Shown: one piece after another, positions 61,026 through 64,000 of the stretch | Numbering within the stretch: the first letter of the stretch is position 1 | How the letters are laid out: every line of letters starts with the position of its first letter | From: Methanobacteriota archaeon | GTDB lineage: Archaea; Halobacteriota; Methanomicrobia; Methanomicrobiales; Methanomicrobiaceae | Direction: 5' to 3' | Length of the DNA: 64,000 nt | NCBI GenBank assembly: GCA_016841665.1 | Contig: JAENYT010000001.1 | Span: 286,226-350,225, forward strand | The notes under the pieces: model-generated | The model's database searches: none | Told to the model about the DNA's origin: nothing | The model's input: the letters and a program-made list of their open reading frames with translations, nothing else | Position numbers and translations under genes: made by a program

Positions 61026-61580
61026 CTACAGAGTTGTATTCTTAATGCGCCCTGACAGCTTAATAATATTGCGGGCGACGCGTTCCGGGTCCTCGCCCAA
61101 AATGCGGATCATCGGCTCCTTGCCGATCGCCCCGCGATCCACAATCGCATCCGGCACACCCTCTTTACAGCAGAACGCAACGCCCCAGTCCATCGTTTTG
61201 ACCCCTGCGGGCTCTTTCGTCCTGTCGAATTCGCATACCTCGAAGAGGAGATTCTTGAGCAGTTCCACCGTCCCCTCAGAAAAGCGGATATTCGCTGCAC
61301 TGCGAACCGCGGGCTCAAACCGCATTGCAGTGAGGGCGACGCGGGCGATATGGTCGCTCGCCCCGAATCCGATCTCTCCCACCGGGTGCACGCGATCTTT
61401 CAGGTTCACTATCCTGCCGAAGACGCCCGCCACATTGGCAGGGTCCTTTGCTCCCGGGAGGGCGTAGACGATGTTCGACCCCACCTCGGGGATTAGTGCG
61501 GGATCCATGTACTCGACGAGAAGGGAGACTGCATGGTTGAGTTCCCTGAGTATCCCGTCCCGCTCTTCTTCTGATACCAT
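61026..61580 (-). CDS. Stand-alone ThiN-domain protein (thiamine-phosphate synthase type)
   Basis: 184 residues from the second in-frame ATG at 61580, which has GGAGGT about ten bases upstream; the first ATG (61592) is only two bases from it. The ThiN fold is recognised in PEVGSNIVYALPGAKDPANV, FGASDHIARVALTAMRFEPA and DWGVAFCCKEGVPDAIVDRG. ThiN domains form thiamine phosphate when fused to ThiD, and act as transcription regulators (ThiR) when fused to a DNA-binding domain. Here neither partner is attached, so the role is open. Confidence 0.8.
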   Translation of the reverse strand: MVSEEERDGILRELNHAVSLLVEYMDPALIPEVGSNIVYALPGAKDPANVAGVFGRIVNLKDRVHPVGEIGFGASDHIARVALTAMRFEPAVRSAANIRFSEGTVELLKNLLFEVCEFDRTKEPAGVKTMDWGVAFCCKEGVPDAIVDRGAIGKEPMIRILGEDPERVARNIIKLSGRIKNTTL

Positions 61581-61603
61581 TCTACCATTCACCTCCCGCA
61601 GGG

Positions 61604-62161
61604 TCAGGCGAGCCCCAGTTCATTTTTGATCGTGATGAGTCCATCGATGGCCAGCCGGTAGTAGGTGGGAAGATCGATGAGGGGTTCAATAGATCTGATG
61701 CGGTCCCGCTCGCAGCCGGCGGCGAAACTCTTCTCCTTGAATTTCTTTTTCACCGTGTTCGGGGTGACGTCGGTCAGGTTCCCTCCCTTGACAAGGGCAC
61801 AGGCGATGATCAGCCCGGAGACGCTGTCGGCCGCCTGCAATGCGATCTCCACCGGCGATTCGTAGCCGCCGAAGAGCATGTGGTTGTGCCGTTTCACGAT
61901 TGCGGCAATCTCCGCGTCCACACCGTGTTCGAGCAGTATCCGCTCCCCTTCAATGCCATGGTGCTCCATGTCCTCCCCGACCTGCTCGAAATCGATGTCG
62001 TGCAGGACGCCGATAATCTCCCACGTGGCGGCCTCCTCACCCAGGTATTCGGCGGTGGCTTTCATGACCGCGGCGGTCGCCAGGCAGTGCTTGATCAGCG
62101 AGTCCCCGTGCACATACTGCCTGAGCAGCGAAAGCGCGTCCTCTTTGTCCATCGCACACAT
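61604..62161 (-). CDS. HD-domain phosphohydrolase
   Basis: 185 residues from the ATG at 62161 (GGGGAG three bases upstream); the ATG at 62152 and one at 62203 are alternatives. The HD motif is visible: H37-type HCLATAAVMKATAEYLGEEA, then IGVLHDIDFE (HD doublet), MEHHGIEGERILLEHGVDAE and a distal D in AADSVSGLI. Metal-dependent phosphohydrolase of unknown substrate; homologues near ThiN are common in this lineage by impression only. Confidence 0.82.
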   Translation of the reverse strand: MCAMDKEDALSLLRQYVHGDSLIKHCLATAAVMKATAEYLGEEAATWEIIGVLHDIDFEQVGEDMEHHGIEGERILLEHGVDAEIAAIVKRHNHMLFGGYESPVEIALQAADSVSGLIIACALVKGGNLTDVTPNTVKKKFKEKSFAAGCERDRIRSIEPLIDLPTYYRLAIDGLITIKNELGLA

Positions 62162-62261
62162 GTTCTCCCCTGTCACCAAAAATCGATCGGTCCCTTTTCC
62201 CACATGGCAGGATGCTTCGCATGGATAGGAATTTACCTGTGGAACGACAATTCCTTACCGG

Positions 62262-62450
62262 ATGAAAGGATGGGTTCTTGACAGTGTCGCGGCCATCGTC
62301 AGCCTGATCATTTTTCTGGTGTGCCTGATCGCTATTTCGCTCTCTCAGATCTCTGGAGCTGTGGAAGGATTTGCTTATATCGCGGCCATTGCTGTCTTCA
62401 TTCTGATTATGAGTGCGGCAGGCGTCTGGGTGGGAAACAAAACGATTTAA
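62262..62450 (+). CDS. Small two-helix membrane protein
   Basis: 62 residues. Two hydrophobic helices, VLDSVAAIVSLIIFLVCLIA and YIAAIAVFILIMSAAGVWV, separated by a short loop, ending NKTI. Overlaps the end of convergent priL by four bases. No family recognised. Could be a real small membrane protein; the compositional signal is clear. Confidence 0.55.
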   Translation: MKGWVLDSVAAIVSLIIFLVCLIAISLSQISGAVEGFAYIAAIAVFILIMSAAGVWVGNKTI

Positions 62451-63478
62451 TCCGTGGGTTCAGATTTCTTCTGCTCTTTCTTCTTCCGGTCACGGTAATA
62501 TGAGAGCGGGTGGTGTACATGCTCGCACCATCCGTCCCGGTTGACACACAGGCCATAGGTGCGCATTGTTGCACAGGAGGGGGGCGTGTATTCGGTCCCG
62601 GACCTGCCCGTGATGTGTTCCACCTGGTAGACCGTCCGGGAGAGATCAAAGTCCGGCGCCTGCGAGAATATCTCGACGATCTGGGCCGGGTGCATGCCGA
62701 TAGTGTGGAGGAACGCGGTGATGGCGAACCGTCCGGTGTGGGGGATGTTGGCGCCCGATGCTACGGCGGCGATCAGCGCCTTGATGCATGGCGGAAAGCA
62801 CCCTTCTTCGATATCGCCGTAACTTTCGAGAATATGCTCCTGGTTTGCCCTGGTGATCTGCTCGATCAGGGGTTGCAGCCGTGAGCAGATTTCCTCCGGA
62901 ACCTCGCGTGGTAGTTTTTTATGCAGGATGATCCTGAGTTTTTCCCGCACAATGGATTCAATTTCGTCGTTATGTATTTTGACAAGGCCGTTTTGAATGT
63001 CCCTGTTCACGAGGCGCCAGGAATCATCACGGAGTCCGGCAGCGAGTTCCACGTACGCTCTCACCGGAAGCGCTTCCTGATCGGGCGCGATCCCGATTGT
63101 TTCTATGATGATGCGTTTTTTCTCAGGGCTCCCCCGCTCGTCCGTCAACTCTTTATCCAGGAAATAACGCACGCGATCGGATTCATAGTGCATCAGTTTT
63201 TCCGTGATCGCACGGTTATTGATGCACACGATCAGGATCCGGGCGATCGAGTAGCTCAATATCTCCTTTTCGACCGACTCGAGTTTGATGGTATCGTCAA
63301 ACCTGACTTTTGACGAAAGCGCAAACAGAATCCTGTCGACTGCTTTCGTGGCAATGATTTTGCCTGAACTCGATGTGAGGATCCTGTCAAGAGTATATCC
63401 TCTGGCGCGTACGAAATCCTGTGCTTCTTCTAAAAATGGGTATTTTGCGAAATCTTCAGGTTCCAGCTGCACGGCCAT
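62447..63478 (-). CDS. priL: DNA primase large subunit PriL
   Basis: 343 residues from the ATG at 63478, which overlaps the pcn stop by one base. It partners the catalytic subunit PriS (not in window) and carries the [4Fe-4S] cluster domain at the C-terminus: EEGCFPPCIKALIAAVASGA, PPSCATMRTYGLCVNRDGWC and CEHVHHPLSYYRDRKK supply the four cysteines. The N-terminal helical part contains EDFAKYPFLEEAQDFVRARG. Confidence 0.93.
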   Translation of the reverse strand: MAVQLEPEDFAKYPFLEEAQDFVRARGYTLDRILTSSSGKIIATKAVDRILFALSSKVRFDDTIKLESVEKEILSYSIARILIVCINNRAITEKLMHYESDRVRYFLDKELTDERGSPEKKRIIIETIGIAPDQEALPVRAYVELAAGLRDDSWRLVNRDIQNGLVKIHNDEIESIVREKLRIILHKKLPREVPEEICSRLQPLIEQITRANQEHILESYGDIEEGCFPPCIKALIAAVASGANIPHTGRFAITAFLHTIGMHPAQIVEIFSQAPDFDLSRTVYQVEHITGRSGTEYTPPSCATMRTYGLCVNRDGWCEHVHHPLSYYRDRKKKEQKKSEPTD

Positions 63479-64000
63479 CAATCTGCCTCGATGCGGGGAG
63501 CAAGCAGGTACTCCACCTGCCCGTTCCCTTCGGCAATTGCAAAGGAGAATTTTACGGGATGGTCGATGCCGAGGTGGACCTCCACCTTATCGGCCCTGCC
63601 CATCACCTTTCCCATATCCTTGAGATAGTCGAGGGAGAAGAGCGAACGCGCTTCTGCCGCTTCCAGGCTGATAAGGTCATCGCCGCCCAGATCAAGGCGG
63701 ATGTGATCGGTATCGCCCTCTGCCTCCATGTAGAAGATACCCTTATCCGGGTCGATTCCAAGTGCAATTTTATCGGATATGACCGCTGCCGCCTTGACGG
63801 CATTGTTGAGCGAGGCTCCGGAGAGCACCGCTTTGCCAGGGAGGTTGATGGTCGGTGGGTTCGGGTCCTTTCTGATGGTATTCACGTCGAGGAGGGTGAT
63901 GGAGTATTTATAGCCCCCGAAGGTGAGCTCCAGTTTGTGCCCGTCGTCGGGCAGTTCCATCCTCAGGGTGTCGCCCCGGCCCATCATTCCAAGGATGTTT
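63478..64000 (-). CDS. pcn: DNA polymerase sliding clamp PCNA (N-terminus beyond window)
   Basis: The C-terminal 174 codons or so are present; the frame is open through base 64000 and continues upstream. Processivity clamp for replicative polymerases, a ring of three. Recognisable are NILGMMGRGDTLRMELPDDG, INLPGKAVLSGASLNNAV, the interdomain region and a C-terminal segment with KVEVHLGIDHPVKFSFAIAE and YLLAPRIEAD. Coupled to priL by TGATG. Confidence 0.93.
   Translation of the reverse strand, partial: NILGMMGRGDTLRMELPDDGHKLELTFGGYKYSITLLDVNTIRKDPNPPTINLPGKAVLSGASLNNAVKAAAVISDKIALGIDPDKGIFYMEAEGDTDHIRLDLGGDDLISLEAAEARSLFSLDYLKDMGKVMGRADKVEVHLGIDHPVKFSFAIAEGNGQVEYLLAPRIEAD

Noticed and set aside
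1-64000. CRISPR arrays or long tandem repeats
   Set aside because: No regularly spaced direct repeats of 20-40 bases were seen in any intergenic region; the short TTGTTAACAA boxes have irregular spacing and no spacer units.

Overview
The window is chromosomal DNA of a methanogenic archaeon, most likely of the order Methanomicrobiales (order-level placement is inference). Support includes archaeal replication genes (PriL with PCNA, archaeal DnaG), Alba, ribosomal protein S17e, CDP-archaeol synthase CarS, the MptN ligase of tetrahydromethanopterin side-chain synthesis, methanogenesis marker 14, archaeal cobalamin salvage (CobY with CobD), archaeosine synthase RaSEA, a CdrS-like ribbon-helix-helix protein beside FtsZ, TATA-box promoters and many leaderless or GTG/TTG starts.

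Layout. (1) 1-5955: one end of an integrated genetic element. It abuts the 3' end of a tRNA-Gly(GCC) gene (5956-6027) and carries a complete tyrosine recombinase, two ribbon-helix-helix regulators around an AT-rich divergent promoter with palindromic TTGTTAACAA boxes, and a leftward run of fourteen tiny genes plus a 13-codon ORF in which every junction overlaps or abuts. Almost none of these products are recognisable. The element runs off the left edge. (2) 6077-8306: trkH-trkA potassium uptake. (3) 8498-14188: seven-step tetrapyrrole cluster (precorrin-2 dehydrogenase, hemA, hemB, hemL, hemC, cobA) without a visible hemD. (4) 14277-21778: cupin, ilvD, beta-carbonic anhydrase, a thioredoxin-like protein, carA-carB. 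(5) 22214-25254: glycine betaine/proline ABC transporter. (6) 25629-32822: argG, an amber-interrupted FMN-binding pseudogene, methanogenesis marker 14, then a leftward carS-pyrE-purD-argF operon. (7) 32910-40915: a tetraether-synthase-like radical SAM enzyme, alanine dehydrogenase/ornithine cyclodeaminase family protein, mptN, a DUF4349 lipoprotein, dnaG, pyrC. (8) 40984-44034: DUF2156 and GNAT genes and hypC-hypA-hypE. (9) 44201-46142: a six-gene operon of unknown function: a stand-alone Cdc48-N-like double-psi barrel, membrane-anchored and soluble coiled-coil proteins of which three share one motif, and a four-knuckle zinc protein. (10) 46473-51645: tRNA-Ser(UGA), a surface protein, RaSEA, a LOR/SDH-family enzyme, cobY-cobD. 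(11) 51841-55721: cdrS-ftsZ, a long coiled-coil protein and a DUF373 membrane protein. (12) 55736-61014: alba-asd, ferredoxin, dapB-dapA, a frameshifted secreted protein, rps17e. (13) 61026-64000: ThiN domain, HD phosphohydrolase, priL and a partial pcn.

Much of the core is anabolic: carbamoyl phosphate (carAB) feeds both arginine (argF, argG) and pyrimidines (pyrC, pyrE); asd-dapA-dapB begin lysine synthesis; the hem genes lead to siroheme, cobamide and F430 precursors. The two places most likely to hold undescribed biology are the tRNA-Gly element and the triplicated coiled-coil/Cdc48-N operon at 44201-46142.
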